The translations under genes were made by a program, and so were the position numbers. A model generated the notes under the pieces. The model ran no database searches. It had not been told where the DNA came from and saw nothing but the letters and a program-made list of their open reading frames with translations. Below, in pieces: positions 18,991 through 27,821 of a stretch of 64,000 nt of DNA (the stretch's first letter is position 1; every line of letters starts with the position of its first letter). Location: NCBI GenBank assembly GCA_024235755.1, contig JACKLV010000006.1:90290-154289 (forward strand), in the 5' to 3' direction. The DNA comes from Burkholderiales bacterium (GTDB lineage: Bacteria; Pseudomonadota; Gammaproteobacteria; Burkholderiales; Nitrosomonadaceae).

Positions 18991-20337
18991 ATGTTAATAG
19001 AAGTCAAGGTGCCCGCACTGTCGGAATCAGTGGCGGAAGCAACACTGATAGCATGGCACAAAAAACAGGGCGAACAAGTCGAACGTGATGAAAACCTGAT
19101 CGACATAGAAACGGACAAAGTCGTACTGGAACTGCCTGCACCCAAAGCTGGCGTTTTAAAAGAGATTATCAAAGGCGATGGTGAAACGGTTACCAGCGGT
19201 GAAGTCATCGCCATGATCGATACTGAAGCAGCCGAAGCTGAGTCCGATGCGCAGCCAGACACTGAAAAATCGCAAAAAGCCGCAAAGAACCAACCCAAAA
19301 CTGATAAATCTGACGAGGATAAAGAAAAAGCCGAAGATCAAAAGCCCGAGCGAAAGGCCGACCCGACAATCCCCATGCTGATGCCGGCTGCACGAAAATT
19401 GGTCGAAGAAAATCAGTTGAAAGCATCAGAAACGCATTCAATCAAGGGAACCGGACGGGGTGGACGCATCACCCGCGAAGACGTGCAAGCCTACATCGAT
19501 CACAAATCCGAAGGCGATCAAGATGCATCAACTGGCGAAACACAGACTGACAAACATGCTGATGAAAGCACTGAAACCGATGAATCCCAACAAGCGCAAC
19601 AGGCACAGCAAAGTAGCGCAACCGGTGGCGCCCGTGAGCGGATTGACCGGCGCGTAACCATGTCACGGCTGCGCATGCGTATAGCGGAACGGCTGGTGCA
19701 GTCACAATCAACAGCAGCCATTCTGACGACGTTCAACGAAGTCAATATGCAGGCGGTCATTGATTTGCGCACACGTTACCGCACCGAATTTGAAAAAGAA
19801 CATGGCGTCAAACTCGGTTTTATGTCGTTTTTTGTCAAAGCAGTGGTGGCTGCGCTCAAAAAATACCCCATTGTCAACGCTTCGGTTGAAGGCAATGAAA
19901 TCATCTACCATGATTATTATGACGTCGGGATTGCCGTTGGCAGCCCGCGCGGCCTGGTCGTGCCGATCCTGCGCAATGCCGATCGCATGACATTTGCGCA
20001 GATCGAGACACAAATCGCGGATTTTGCCAAACGCGCGCGTGACGGCAAATTAACCTTGGAAGAATTGACAGGCGGCACATTTTCAATCACCAATGGCGGG
20101 GTATTCGGTTCCATGTTGTCAACGCCGATTATCAATCCACCACAAAGCGCCATTCTGGGCATACATGCAACCAAAGATCGGGCCGTGGTCGAAAACGGCC
20201 AGATCGTGATCCGCCCGATGAACTATCTGGCATTATCGTATGATCATCGCATCATCGACGGGCGTGAGGCAGTGTTGGCGCTGGTCGCAATCAAGGAAGC
20301 ACTCGAATATCCGATGAGCCCGCTACTGGAAACCTGA
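18991..20337 (+). CDS. sucB: Dihydrolipoyllysine-residue succinyltransferase (E2)
   Basis: Core acyltransferase of the oxoglutarate dehydrogenase complex, 448 residues. One lipoyl domain with the modified Lys43 in ETDKVVLE, a charged linker (about residues 85-125), a peripheral-subunit-binding domain near 126-170 (PAARKLVEEN, GTGRGGRITREDV), a second flexible linker rich in Gln, Glu, Ser and Thr, and the catalytic domain ending with the YDHRIIDGREAV active-site motif. No E3 gene follows; the convergent dnaE ends 24 bases further on. Confidence 0.97.
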   Translation: MLIEVKVPALSESVAEATLIAWHKKQGEQVERDENLIDIETDKVVLELPAPKAGVLKEIIKGDGETVTSGEVIAMIDTEAAEAESDAQPDTEKSQKAAKNQPKTDKSDEDKEKAEDQKPERKADPTIPMLMPAARKLVEENQLKASETHSIKGTGRGGRITREDVQAYIDHKSEGDQDASTGETQTDKHADESTETDESQQAQQAQQSSATGGARERIDRRVTMSRLRMRIAERLVQSQSTAAILTTFNEVNMQAVIDLRTRYRTEFEKEHGVKLGFMSFFVKAVVAALKKYPIVNASVEGNEIIYHDYYDVGIAVGSPRGLVVPILRNADRMTFAQIETQIADFAKRARDGKLTLEELTGGTFSITNGGVFGSMLSTPIINPPQSAILGIHATKDRAVVENGQIVIRPMNYLALSYDHRIIDGREAVLALVAIKEALEYPMSPLLET

Positions 20338-20361
20338 CAAGCCACACCCTAACCGTGGAAG

Positions 20362-23300
20362 TTAATACACGATTTCGACATTCTCGGGTTTTAAATGCCG
20401 GTTTAGCGTGTGCAGCAGCTGATCGTCCAGATTGACTCGCCAGCTCTCGCCCAGCACGATTTCACAGGCGGCTTTCTGATTGTGATACACCAGTGAAACC
20501 GGGCATAACGATTGCATGCCAATGGGCTGTACCGGCTGATCCGTATGACCTTGACCGGAATAAGGCGTTAACAGGGTTTTCAAGGTGGCAATTGCGGGCA
20601 GCGTGTCAGGATTGACGCGCAGCCGGATTTGCTTGGCAAAATGGGTACGAATACCACTCAGATCGTACAGTTTTTCTGCGGTTATGCGCAGTTCATCGCC
20701 GCCGTCGTGGTCGTTATACTGACCACGGATACCGATTCTGGCCTCTGCAATCAACAGTTGGTCTTCTTTCAGCCAGCTACGGTGTTCATTGAATAATTCA
20801 TCAAACACAACTAGTTCGATTGCTGCTTTTCCATCGTCAAGGCTAATCACAGCCATTCGTCCGCGCCGCGTCATTTGTACGCGCACGGCATGGATAATGC
20901 CCGCGATCAGTTGTGTCTCACGCTGTGGCACCAGACGGTCAAGTGACGTACGGATAAATGGCCGGATATCCCGTGCATAGGTATCAAACAAATGGCCGCT
21001 GAAATAAAAACCGAGTCCTTGCTTTTCGTGTTGCAGCGTTTCCCGGTCCGTCCAGGGCGCGGCTGTTATCAAAGCCGGCCGCAGCGTCAGATCGTCGTGA
21101 CCGTCAAACAGCGTTGTCTGGTTTGCGGTACGACTGGATTGTTCCGCACTCTCAAGCGCGACACCGACCGAAGCCAGCAGGCTGGCGCGATGACCGTTCA
21201 AACAATCAAATGCCCCGACGCGAATGAGTGACTCAATCACGCGACGGTTGATGATACGCCTGTCCACACGGCGGCAAAAGTCAAACAAATCGATAAATGC
21301 GCCACCCTTCTGCCGGGTTGCAATAATGGTATTGATCGCCGACTCTCCCGTGCCTTTAACCGCACCAAGTCCGTAGCGGATCGCTTTGCTGTCAGTCGGC
21401 ACGAAACGGTACTCCGACTGGTTGATATCGGGTGGTAAAATCGCCAATCCGTTAGCCAGACTGTCCTGAATGAAAATATAAACCTTGTCGGTATCGTCCA
21501 TATCAGCCGACAAGCAGGCCGCCATGAATTCGGCTGGAAAATGCGCTTTTAAATACGCAGTCTGGTAGGCGATAAGCGCGTACGCGGCGGCATGCGATTT
21601 GTTGAAACCATAACCGGCGAATTTTTCCATCAGGCGAAACAGTTCGCTGGCTTTTGCCTGATCGACGCCGTTCTTCACCGCACCGGCGACAAAAATATCC
21701 CGCTGCTGCGCCATTTCCTCGACTTTTTTCTTGCCCATCGCACGACGCAACAGATCGGCGCTGCCCAGGCTGTATCCACCGATTACCTGGGCAATCTGCA
21801 TCACCTGTTCCTGATAAATCATAATACCGTAGGTCGGGCTCAGAATCGGTTCCAGGCGCGGATCGAGGTACTCAATCGACTGCACGCCATGCTTGCGCTC
21901 AATAAAGTCGGGGATCAAATCCATCGGACCGGGACGATAAAGCGCAACCAGGGCGACAATATCTTCGAAGCGGTCGGGTTTTGCCCTTTGCAGCAGGTCT
22001 TTCATACCCCGCGACTCAAATTGGAAAATGCCGACAGCATTGCCCTGGCGCAGCAGCGCATAAGTCGCAGCGTCATCCAGCGCCAACCCTGTCAATGAGA
22101 ACGATTCGCTGCGGGCCTGATTGATGTAGCTGACAGCTCGGTCCAGCGTGGTCAGGGTACGCAAACCAAGAAAATCGAACTTGACCAGACCGATTTTCTC
22201 GACATCGTCCTTATCAAACTGACTGACCACGGACTCGGCCGATTCGGTACAGTAAACGGGACAAAAATCGGTGATTTTACCCGGTGCGATCAACACGCCA
22301 CCGGCGTGCATACCGCTATTACGCGTCAATCCTTCCAGGCGATCGGCCAGTTCCAGCAGATAACGGACGTCCTCCTCTTCGGCGGCGCGCTGATTGAGCT
22401 GCGGCTCGAGTTCACGCGCTTTTTTCAGCGTCATACCGATTTCAAACGGCACCAATTTTGCCAGTTGATCGACAAAGTTATACGGCAGATCAAGCACGCG
22501 GCCGATATCGCGAATCACAGCCTTCGCCGCCATAGTGCCAAAAGTGATAATCTGCGAAACGCTTTGAGTCCCATAGCGCTGTTTGACATAGTCAATTACT
22601 TTCTCGCGCCTGTCCTGGCAGAAGTCGATATCGAAATCCGGCATGGAAACGCGCTCTGGATTCAGAAAACGTTCAAACAGCAGATCGTAGCGCAGCGGAT
22701 CGAGATCGGTGATACCGAGCGAATAAGCAACCAGCGAACCGGCCCCGGAACCGCGCCCCGGTCCCACCGGGACGTTATTGCGCTTGGCCCAGTTGATAAA
22801 GTCGGCCACGATCAGAAAGTAACCCGAGAAACCCATCGAGATAATGGTTTCCACCTCAAAATCCAAGCGCGCCTGGTATTTGGGCAGCTGTTTATTGCGC
22901 TCGGCGTCATCCGGAAACAGGGCCAACATGCGCATTTCGAGTCCGGCCGCGACCTCACTACGTAAATAATCTTCCAAACTTTCATTGTTAGGCGTGGGAT
23001 ACAGCGGCAGCTTGTTAACACCCAATTCCAGCTCCAGATTGCAGCGCCGGGCGATTTCGACGCTGTTTTTCAGCGCAGATGGAATATCGGCGAACAATGT
23101 GATCATTTCCTTCCGGGTTTTGAAATACTGCTGCCGGGTAAATTTCTTCGGCCGCCGCCGGTCCGCAAGAATATAACCCTCGGCGATACAGACCCGCGCT
23201 TCATGCGCATCGAAATCGTCAGGCCCCAGAAACTGCACCGACTGGGTAGCAACAACGGGCAGACTTAACTTGTCTGCTATTACCAGCGATTGTTGCAACA

Positions 23301-23862
23301 GGTATTCTTCCTGGTCGTGCCCGTCGCGCTGGATTTCGATATAAAAACGGTCCGGAAAAAGCGCGGCCCATTCACTGGCCTGCGCTTCGGCCTGTAGCAG
23401 ATCGTTAAGTAGAACAGACTGACCGATCACGCCGAAACGCCCGCCAGACAGCGCAATCAACCCATCCGTGCCGCTCGGCTCGTTACGCAACCATGACAGG
23501 CGGATCTCGGCTCTGCCCTGCAGCTGGTTTTCAAGATAGGCGCGTGTCAATAACCGTGAAAGCAACAAAAAGCCGAAATACGACTGGCATAGCAGTATCA
23601 CGCGCGCAGGTTTTTTACGGTCTGTTTCGTTGGTAATCCAGACATCGCAACCGATAACGGGTTTGATTCCGTTCTTGCGGGCGTTTTGATAAAATTTCAC
23701 TGCGCCGAACACGTTGGCCAGATCGGTTAGCGCCAGGGCGGGCATGCGATCGTCAACGGCTTTCGCGATAGCGCCATTGATCCGGATAGTGCTATCCAAA
23801 ATGGAAAATTCGCTGTGCAGTCGTAAATGGATAAAATCCGGTTCGGCTGATTCTTGAGTCAT
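20362..23862 (-). CDS. dnaE: DNA polymerase III alpha subunit
   Basis: Replicative polymerase, 1166 residues, matching DnaE1. The N-terminal PHP domain starts FIHLRLHSEFSILDSTI; the polymerase palm has the catalytic PDFDIDFCQDRR near residue 410 and GPGRGSGAGSLVAY near 375; the finger region holds YGIMIYQEQVM; and an OB-fold (GIIHAVRVQMTRRGRMAVISLDD) lies near 985. The PHP metal site retains the HLRLH pair but has HSEFS where many DnaE have HSDYS. It is convergent with sucB and divergent from trhP. Confidence 0.97.
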   Translation of the reverse strand: MTQESAEPDFIHLRLHSEFSILDSTIRINGAIAKAVDDRMPALALTDLANVFGAVKFYQNARKNGIKPVIGCDVWITNETDRKKPARVILLCQSYFGFLLLSRLLTRAYLENQLQGRAEIRLSWLRNEPSGTDGLIALSGGRFGVIGQSVLLNDLLQAEAQASEWAALFPDRFYIEIQRDGHDQEEYLLQQSLVIADKLSLPVVATQSVQFLGPDDFDAHEARVCIAEGYILADRRRPKKFTRQQYFKTRKEMITLFADIPSALKNSVEIARRCNLELELGVNKLPLYPTPNNESLEDYLRSEVAAGLEMRMLALFPDDAERNKQLPKYQARLDFEVETIISMGFSGYFLIVADFINWAKRNNVPVGPGRGSGAGSLVAYSLGITDLDPLRYDLLFERFLNPERVSMPDFDIDFCQDRREKVIDYVKQRYGTQSVSQIITFGTMAAKAVIRDIGRVLDLPYNFVDQLAKLVPFEIGMTLKKARELEPQLNQRAAEEEDVRYLLELADRLEGLTRNSGMHAGGVLIAPGKITDFCPVYCTESAESVVSQFDKDDVEKIGLVKFDFLGLRTLTTLDRAVSYINQARSESFSLTGLALDDAATYALLRQGNAVGIFQFESRGMKDLLQRAKPDRFEDIVALVALYRPGPMDLIPDFIERKHGVQSIEYLDPRLEPILSPTYGIMIYQEQVMQIAQVIGGYSLGSADLLRRAMGKKKVEEMAQQRDIFVAGAVKNGVDQAKASELFRLMEKFAGYGFNKSHAAAYALIAYQTAYLKAHFPAEFMAACLSADMDDTDKVYIFIQDSLANGLAILPPDINQSEYRFVPTDSKAIRYGLGAVKGTGESAINTIIATRQKGGAFIDLFDFCRRVDRRIINRRVIESLIRVGAFDCLNGHRASLLASVGVALESAEQSSRTANQTTLFDGHDDLTLRPALITAAPWTDRETLQHEKQGLGFYFSGHLFDTYARDIRPFIRTSLDRLVPQRETQLIAGIIHAVRVQMTRRGRMAVISLDDGKAAIELVVFDELFNEHRSWLKEDQLLIAEARIGIRGQYNDHDGGDELRITAEKLYDLSGIRTHFAKQIRLRVNPDTLPAIATLKTLLTPYSGQGHTDQPVQPIGMQSLCPVSLVYHNQKAACEIVLGESWRVNLDDQLLHTLNRHLKPENVEIVY

Positions 23863-23952
23863 AAATGTTACAATTGAACGCTTGATCGATTGCAGTGTTC
23901 AAAACAGAATTTTAATCATGCTTTATTTCGTTACCGGATATAATTTTACATC

Positions 23953-25317
23953 ATGTTGATGACCCCCGAACTGTTACTTCCCGCCGGATCGCTTGAGAAA
24001 ATGCGCACGGCTTATGCCTATGGCGCCGATGCGGTTTATGCGGGACAACCGCGTTATTCCCTGCGTGCGCGCAACAATGAATTTGCGCTGGAGCAGCTGA
24101 AAACCGGCATAACCGAAGCGCATGCGCTGGGCAAAAAATTTTTCGTTGCAAGCAATATCATGCCGCATAACGCTAAAGTGAAAACCTACTTGGCCGACAT
24201 GGAGCCTGTCATCGCATTGCAGCCCGACGCGCTGATCATGGCTGACCCCGGTCTTATCATGATGGTGCGCGAGAAATGGCCTGACATGCCTGTGCATCTG
24301 TCGGTTCAGGCCAATACCGTCAATTACATGGGCGTCAAGTTCTGGCAAAAAATCGGTCTCACGCGCGTGATCCTGTCGCGCGAACTGTCGCTGGATGAAA
24401 TCGCGCAGATACGCGACCTGTGCCCGGACATGGAACTTGAAGTATTCGTACACGGCGCGCTGTGCATTGCGTATTCCGGACGCTGCCTGTTATCCGGCTA
24501 TTTCAATCACCGCGATCCGAACCAGGGTACCTGCACCAATTCATGCCGCTGGGACTATAAAGTCAGCGCAGGTGAAACTGGCGACAATGGCGATATCCAA
24601 TCAGCCGGCACAATCGATTTCGATTTTAACGCAGCGATGCACGAGGCCGACAACCAGCCGGGCCAACAGCCCGATTTCAAACGGCACCCGGCCGCCGACC
24701 AAGTCTATCTGATCGAGGAAAAGGAACGTCCCGGCCAACTCATGCCGATCCTGGAAGACGAACACGGCACCTATATCATGAATTCCAAAGACCTGCGCGC
24801 GGTGGAGCATATTGAGCGGCTGACCAAAATAGGCGTCGATTCATTCAAGGTCGAGGGCCGAACCAAATCGCTCTACTATGTCGCCAGAACCGCGCAAGTC
24901 TACCGCAAAGCCATCGACGACGCCGCCGCCGGAAAAGCGTTCGATCCATCGCTGCTGGGCGAACTCGAGGGACTGGCCAACCGCGGCTATACCAGCGGTT
25001 TTTATCAGCGCCATCAGACACATGAAACGCAAAACTACCTGCGCGGCCACTCCGAATCAAGCCGCAGCCAGTACGTCGGCGACATCACCGGATTCGACGA
25101 AGCCAGCGGCATGGCGGAAATTCAGGTCAAAAACCGCTTTCAGGTCGGCGACCGCCTTGAGATCATACACCCGTCCGGCAACCAGGTTGTCGAACTGACC
25201 CAGATGCAGGACAGCAAAGGCAAGCCGGTATTCGCCGCGCCCGGCAGCGGCCACCGCGTGCGCATACCGATGACCCACAATCTCAACAATGCGTTTGTGG
25301 CGCGGTTTTTATCGTGA
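23953..25317 (+). CDS. trhP: tRNA hydroxylation protein TrhP-like (peptidase U32 family, YegQ)
   Basis: A 454-residue U32-family protein. Family members related to YegQ are needed for the prephenate-dependent hydroxylation of wobble uridine 34 in tRNA; no protease activity is expected. Visible motifs are LLLPAGSLEKMRTAYAYGAD at the start, VFVHGALCIAYSGRCLLSGY near residue 165 and the cysteine-rich QGTCTNSCRWDY (near 194-205), whose cysteines are conserved with the GRC cysteine. FKVEGRTKS marks the second half. Two starts (23953 and 23959) are possible. Assignment between TrhP and the anaerobic UbiU paralogue rests on length and C-terminal domain, and favours TrhP. Confidence 0.85.
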   Translation: MLMTPELLLPAGSLEKMRTAYAYGADAVYAGQPRYSLRARNNEFALEQLKTGITEAHALGKKFFVASNIMPHNAKVKTYLADMEPVIALQPDALIMADPGLIMMVREKWPDMPVHLSVQANTVNYMGVKFWQKIGLTRVILSRELSLDEIAQIRDLCPDMELEVFVHGALCIAYSGRCLLSGYFNHRDPNQGTCTNSCRWDYKVSAGETGDNGDIQSAGTIDFDFNAAMHEADNQPGQQPDFKRHPAADQVYLIEEKERPGQLMPILEDEHGTYIMNSKDLRAVEHIERLTKIGVDSFKVEGRTKSLYYVARTAQVYRKAIDDAAAGKAFDPSLLGELEGLANRGYTSGFYQRHQTHETQNYLRGHSESSRSQYVGDITGFDEASGMAEIQVKNRFQVGDRLEIIHPSGNQVVELTQMQDSKGKPVFAAPGSGHRVRIPMTHNLNNAFVARFLS

Positions 25318-25325
25318 CCAGCTCG

Positions 25326-26327
25326 TTATCGGCACTGGTGATAAAAAAAACTGATAATCCTTCTCGGTAGCCATTCGAAATTACCGGGAAAAGGCGACTG
25401 GATAAACCCGGCATGTCCGCCTTCTTCCGGAAACACCCGCGTCACCGCCGCCGAAACCTCACCGGCGCCAGGCAATACCGAAGCGGGCATGAACGGATCG
25501 TTGTGCGCGTTGATCAGCAAGGTCGGTACCTGAATACGCGGCAGCCACTGTTTGCTGCTCGATTGCTGCCAGTAATCGTCGGTATCCTTAAATCCGTGCA
25601 ATGGCGCGGTGACAATATTGTCAAAGTCGTAAATCGATTTGCATTTCGATAACGTTTTGCCGTCAAACAGACCCGGGAATTTTTCCAGTTTTTCAAACGA
25701 TTTATACTTCAACGTACTCAAAAAGTGGTGCGTATAGACCTGATTGAATCCCGAATCGAGCGCCGCGCCTGCCGCAGCCAGATCGAGCGGCACCGATACC
25801 GCGGCAACGCCGTTGAGCCAATTCCCCGCATCCCTTCCCTGCTCGCCCAGCCACTTCAGCAGCGCATTGCCGCCCAATGACACGCCGATGGCGTACACCG
25901 GCTGAAGTTCAGTGTTGAATTGTCTGTGCTCGCGGATAATACGTTTGACCATCCAGTCAATCTCCGCCGAATCGCCCGCGTGATACGCGCGCGGCAGACG
26001 GTTGGGCGAACCGGAACAGCCGCGGAAATGAATCACCACGCTATGCCAGCCGTACTGCTGCAGGATATTTTTAATACTGATGATGTAATGACTGTTCGAG
26101 CCGCCCTCAAGACCATGAAAAATAATCACCAGCGGCGCATTTGTATTCCCGTCGAGCCAGTCGACATCGACAAAATCGCCGTCATCCAGCTCCCAGCGCA
26201 CGCGCCGGTAGACAAACAACGGTTTCTGGCGCATCAGGAACGGATAAATCGTCTGCGCATTACCGCCCGGCAACCACTTCGGCGCGACGTACGGTTCCGC
26301 ATACAACGGGATTGAATCGGTTTTCAT
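25326..26327 (-). CDS. YheT-family alpha/beta hydrolase
   Basis: A 333-residue hydrolase of the YheT/ABHD1-3 family, esterase-like with no settled physiological substrate. The start (FVAPKW-like YVAPKWLPGGNAQTIYP) and HGLEGGSNSHYI are family hallmarks. The nucleophile serine lies in GVSLGGNALLKWLGE near residue 146, the acid is likely in NAHNDPFMP, and the catalytic histidine in EEGGHAGF near residue 305. Its 3' end is only 8 bases from the convergent trhP. Confidence 0.88.
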   Translation of the reverse strand: MKTDSIPLYAEPYVAPKWLPGGNAQTIYPFLMRQKPLFVYRRVRWELDDGDFVDVDWLDGNTNAPLVIIFHGLEGGSNSHYIISIKNILQQYGWHSVVIHFRGCSGSPNRLPRAYHAGDSAEIDWMVKRIIREHRQFNTELQPVYAIGVSLGGNALLKWLGEQGRDAGNWLNGVAAVSVPLDLAAAGAALDSGFNQVYTHHFLSTLKYKSFEKLEKFPGLFDGKTLSKCKSIYDFDNIVTAPLHGFKDTDDYWQQSSSKQWLPRIQVPTLLINAHNDPFMPASVLPGAGEVSAAVTRVFPEEGGHAGFIQSPFPGNFEWLPRRIISFFYHQCR

Positions 26328-26582
26328 CTGAAGTTTTTATCGTTGAAACTGCGGGGAGTTTAGCATATTGGAAGAAAAGTGATCCGGCGATACCGGTCTG
26401 CAATTTTTTGGTAAGCTTCAAAACCGTTCCCGAGCCTGATCCAGCAGTTCAGGCGGTTTATTCATTCGCAATTTTTTAGGTTTGTATAAAATAACTGAAT
26501 ATTATATCCTGTTGATTAAATGTGGTATTAATATGCTTATTTAGAAAAACGTGTTACGAAATGAATAGTTTGTCTAATTTTA

Positions 26583-26589
26583 GTTGGGC
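26583..26589 (+). other. Integron-type core site (GTTRRRY) at the left edge of the cassette cluster
   Basis: GTTGGGC fits the simple-site core GTTRRRY, and an ATG follows eight bases after it, the usual spacing between a recombination point and a cassette ORF. No integrase gene is visible to the left, where the YheT-type gene lies. It could be an attI remnant or a secondary insertion site. A 7-base match alone is weak; it gains weight from the full attC 0.45 kb to the right. Confidence 0.4.
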
Positions 26590-26597
26590 CTCATCAC

Positions 26598-26829
26598 ATG
26601 ACGCTTGACCCGCAACTCACCGGCAATGCTGGCCTCTACTACTGTTGCTATCACCTTTCTTTGCTCGGGTGGAATGTCATGCCCACGGCTCGAAAGAAAT
26701 GCTCCCCTAAGTGTGGGCATCACCGCCTACCCAGCCAAGATGCAACCCGCAAACTGGCCATTCAGGTCAAAACTAAACAAACGAAACCCCGTTCCTCTCG
26801 GTAAGTCCACTCGCATATGTTATGCTTGA
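26598..26829 (+). pseudogene. Frame-shifted cassette ORF, nuclease-like fold
   Basis: The region starts with ATG at 26598 and reads MTLDPQLTGNAGLYY and LLGWNVMPTAR in one frame. The following VGITAY segment is in the next frame, DATRKLAIQVK returns to the first, and NKRNPVPLGKS is again in the second. Pieced together it resembles a family, common in cassettes as I recall, with a PD-(D/E)XK-like core (GVDI...Y...IQVK). Here the aspartate is replaced (VGI). At least three shifts are needed and the C-terminal half is missing, so it is a decayed, truncated gene. The family link is from memory. Confidence 0.55.
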
Positions 26830-27049
26830 AACAGCGTCTGGTTTTGAATTGCCAGCAGGGCTTCTGGTGCCAAAAGATAAAAGGCCATCTAGGAAAGAAG
26901 GAAAAAAATCAAAGAAAAATCAGCTCGAACAAATCGCAAATGCAGCAAGAAATGCAAGCCTATATGCAACCGACTTTCTATCTGGTGACCTGGAGAGGTT
27001 TAATGCGCAATCTGAACCGTTGCCGCCGTACAAACAAAAAATCGGCTAA
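26822..27049 (+). CDS. Small basic hypothetical protein, cassette-borne, possibly truncated
   Basis: A 75-residue open frame whose stop codon TAA lies inside the left core of the attC site, the typical end of a cassette gene. The sequence is Lys-rich in the middle (KDKRPSRKEGKKSKKN) with a helical second half (QLEQIANAARNASLY). The frame remains open upstream to about 26777, so the present ATG may not be the original start and the gene may be the tail of a larger one fused to the decayed ORF before it. No family recognised. Confidence 0.4.
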   Translation: MLETASGFELPAGLLVPKDKRPSRKEGKKSKKNQLEQIANAARNASLYATDFLSGDLERFNAQSEPLPPYKQKIG

Positions 27050-27115
27050 CAAGTCGCACGTTCGGATACAAACTACGCTGCGCTCCGTTAGCTCCGCACA
27101 ATTTGATCGTTAGGC
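27044..27115 (+). repeat. attC-like recombination site (59-base element)
   Basis: About 72 bases with GGCTAAC at the left end (27044-27050) and GTTAGGC (27109-27115), a perfect GTTRRRY core, at the right. The two ends are inverted relative to each other (CTAAC against GTTAG) and enclose an imperfect palindrome with a GGA...TCC pair around ACGCTGCGCTCCGT. The upstream ORF stops in the left core and the next ORF starts 8 bases after the right core, exactly as in gene cassettes. The left core departs from RYYYAAC at one base. Confidence 0.7.
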
Positions 27116-27122
27116 TCACAAA

Positions 27123-27482
27123 ATGACCTGTAAAACCTGCGGCAACCCTGAAAGGAAAATTTGGCCACCCGTTAGCCAAGTGCCGAAGTTCAAAGGGTTG
27201 GGATCCGAAAATTGGATGTTACTCGTCGAATGCCCAGAATGCGGCAATTTTTGGGCGGGGGTGCCTTATGAACCGTATGCTTCATTTGTCTACTATGTCA
27301 CATGGGATAAAAGTATTGAGCAATGGAAATTAGAAATAGGCCAAAAAGACGGCAGCAATTTGCACGCTTGGCACAAAAAGCAATTACTCATGTACAAAAA
27401 TACGCTGACTGATAACGACATGGAGTCAATCCAACATCATAGGGAGCGAAATTATGGCCGCGACCCATATACTGAGGCCTAA
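27123..27482 (+). CDS. Cassette-borne zinc-ribbon-like hypothetical protein
   Basis: A 119-residue protein with two CxxC pairs: CKTC near the N-terminus (residues 3-6) and CPECG near residue 38, spaced as a zinc ribbon or rubredoxin-like knuckle. Between and after them are tryptophan-rich segments (ENWMLLVECPEC, FWAGVPYEPYASFVYYVTW). The ATG lies 8 bases after GTTAGGC and the stop TAA overlaps the core GCCTAAC, so it fills one complete cassette. No ribosome-binding site of its own is seen, as usual for cassettes. I do not recognise the family; an immunity-type or small metal-binding role is only a guess. Confidence 0.6.
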   Translation: MTCKTCGNPERKIWPPVSQVPKFKGLGSENWMLLVECPECGNFWAGVPYEPYASFVYYVTWDKSIEQWKLEIGQKDGSNLHAWHKKQLLMYKNTLTDNDMESIQHHRERNYGRDPYTEA

Positions 27483-27498
27483 CTTGGTGCTTCACCAA
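27477..27498 (+). repeat. Truncated attC: left core plus perfect hairpin
   Basis: GCCTAAC (27477-27483) is a perfect RYYYAAC left core containing the stop codon of the zinc-ribbon gene. It is followed at once by TTGGTG-CTT-CACCAA (27484-27498), a perfect 6-bp hairpin. No matching GTTRRRY core was found in the next 150 bases, so the site looks cut off and the cassette fixed in place. Confidence 0.5.
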
Positions 27499-27821
27499 TG
27501 ACTATGATATAAATATTGAAAGACATAATTTCTAGCATGATAAAGAGATATGTCTTTGTGTCATTTGCTACGAATTCAGTAACAATAATAATACCCGGTA
27601 TAAAAGAATCATAGAGACTATGGAGTATTTGGATTGATTCTCCTTGGAAATTTCTTCAACATAAAAAACCTGCCATGTCACCTATTGATTGTCCTTGGCA
27701 CGGAGATTCTTCTTCGGATAGTGAATATTAAGTGTATAGCAAGGATACGAGGAACAGCTAAATTCTGAGCAAAATAGTCTAAAAAGTTTCAGAAGAAACC
27801 GGACTAAACAGCCTCCCTAGA
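27499..27821. other. Intergenic region, no gene seen
   Basis: About 320 AT-rich bases between the cassette cluster and the 3' end of the secreted-protein gene. All six frames are broken by stops; no RNA gene, terminator or repeat stood out. Confidence 0.5.
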
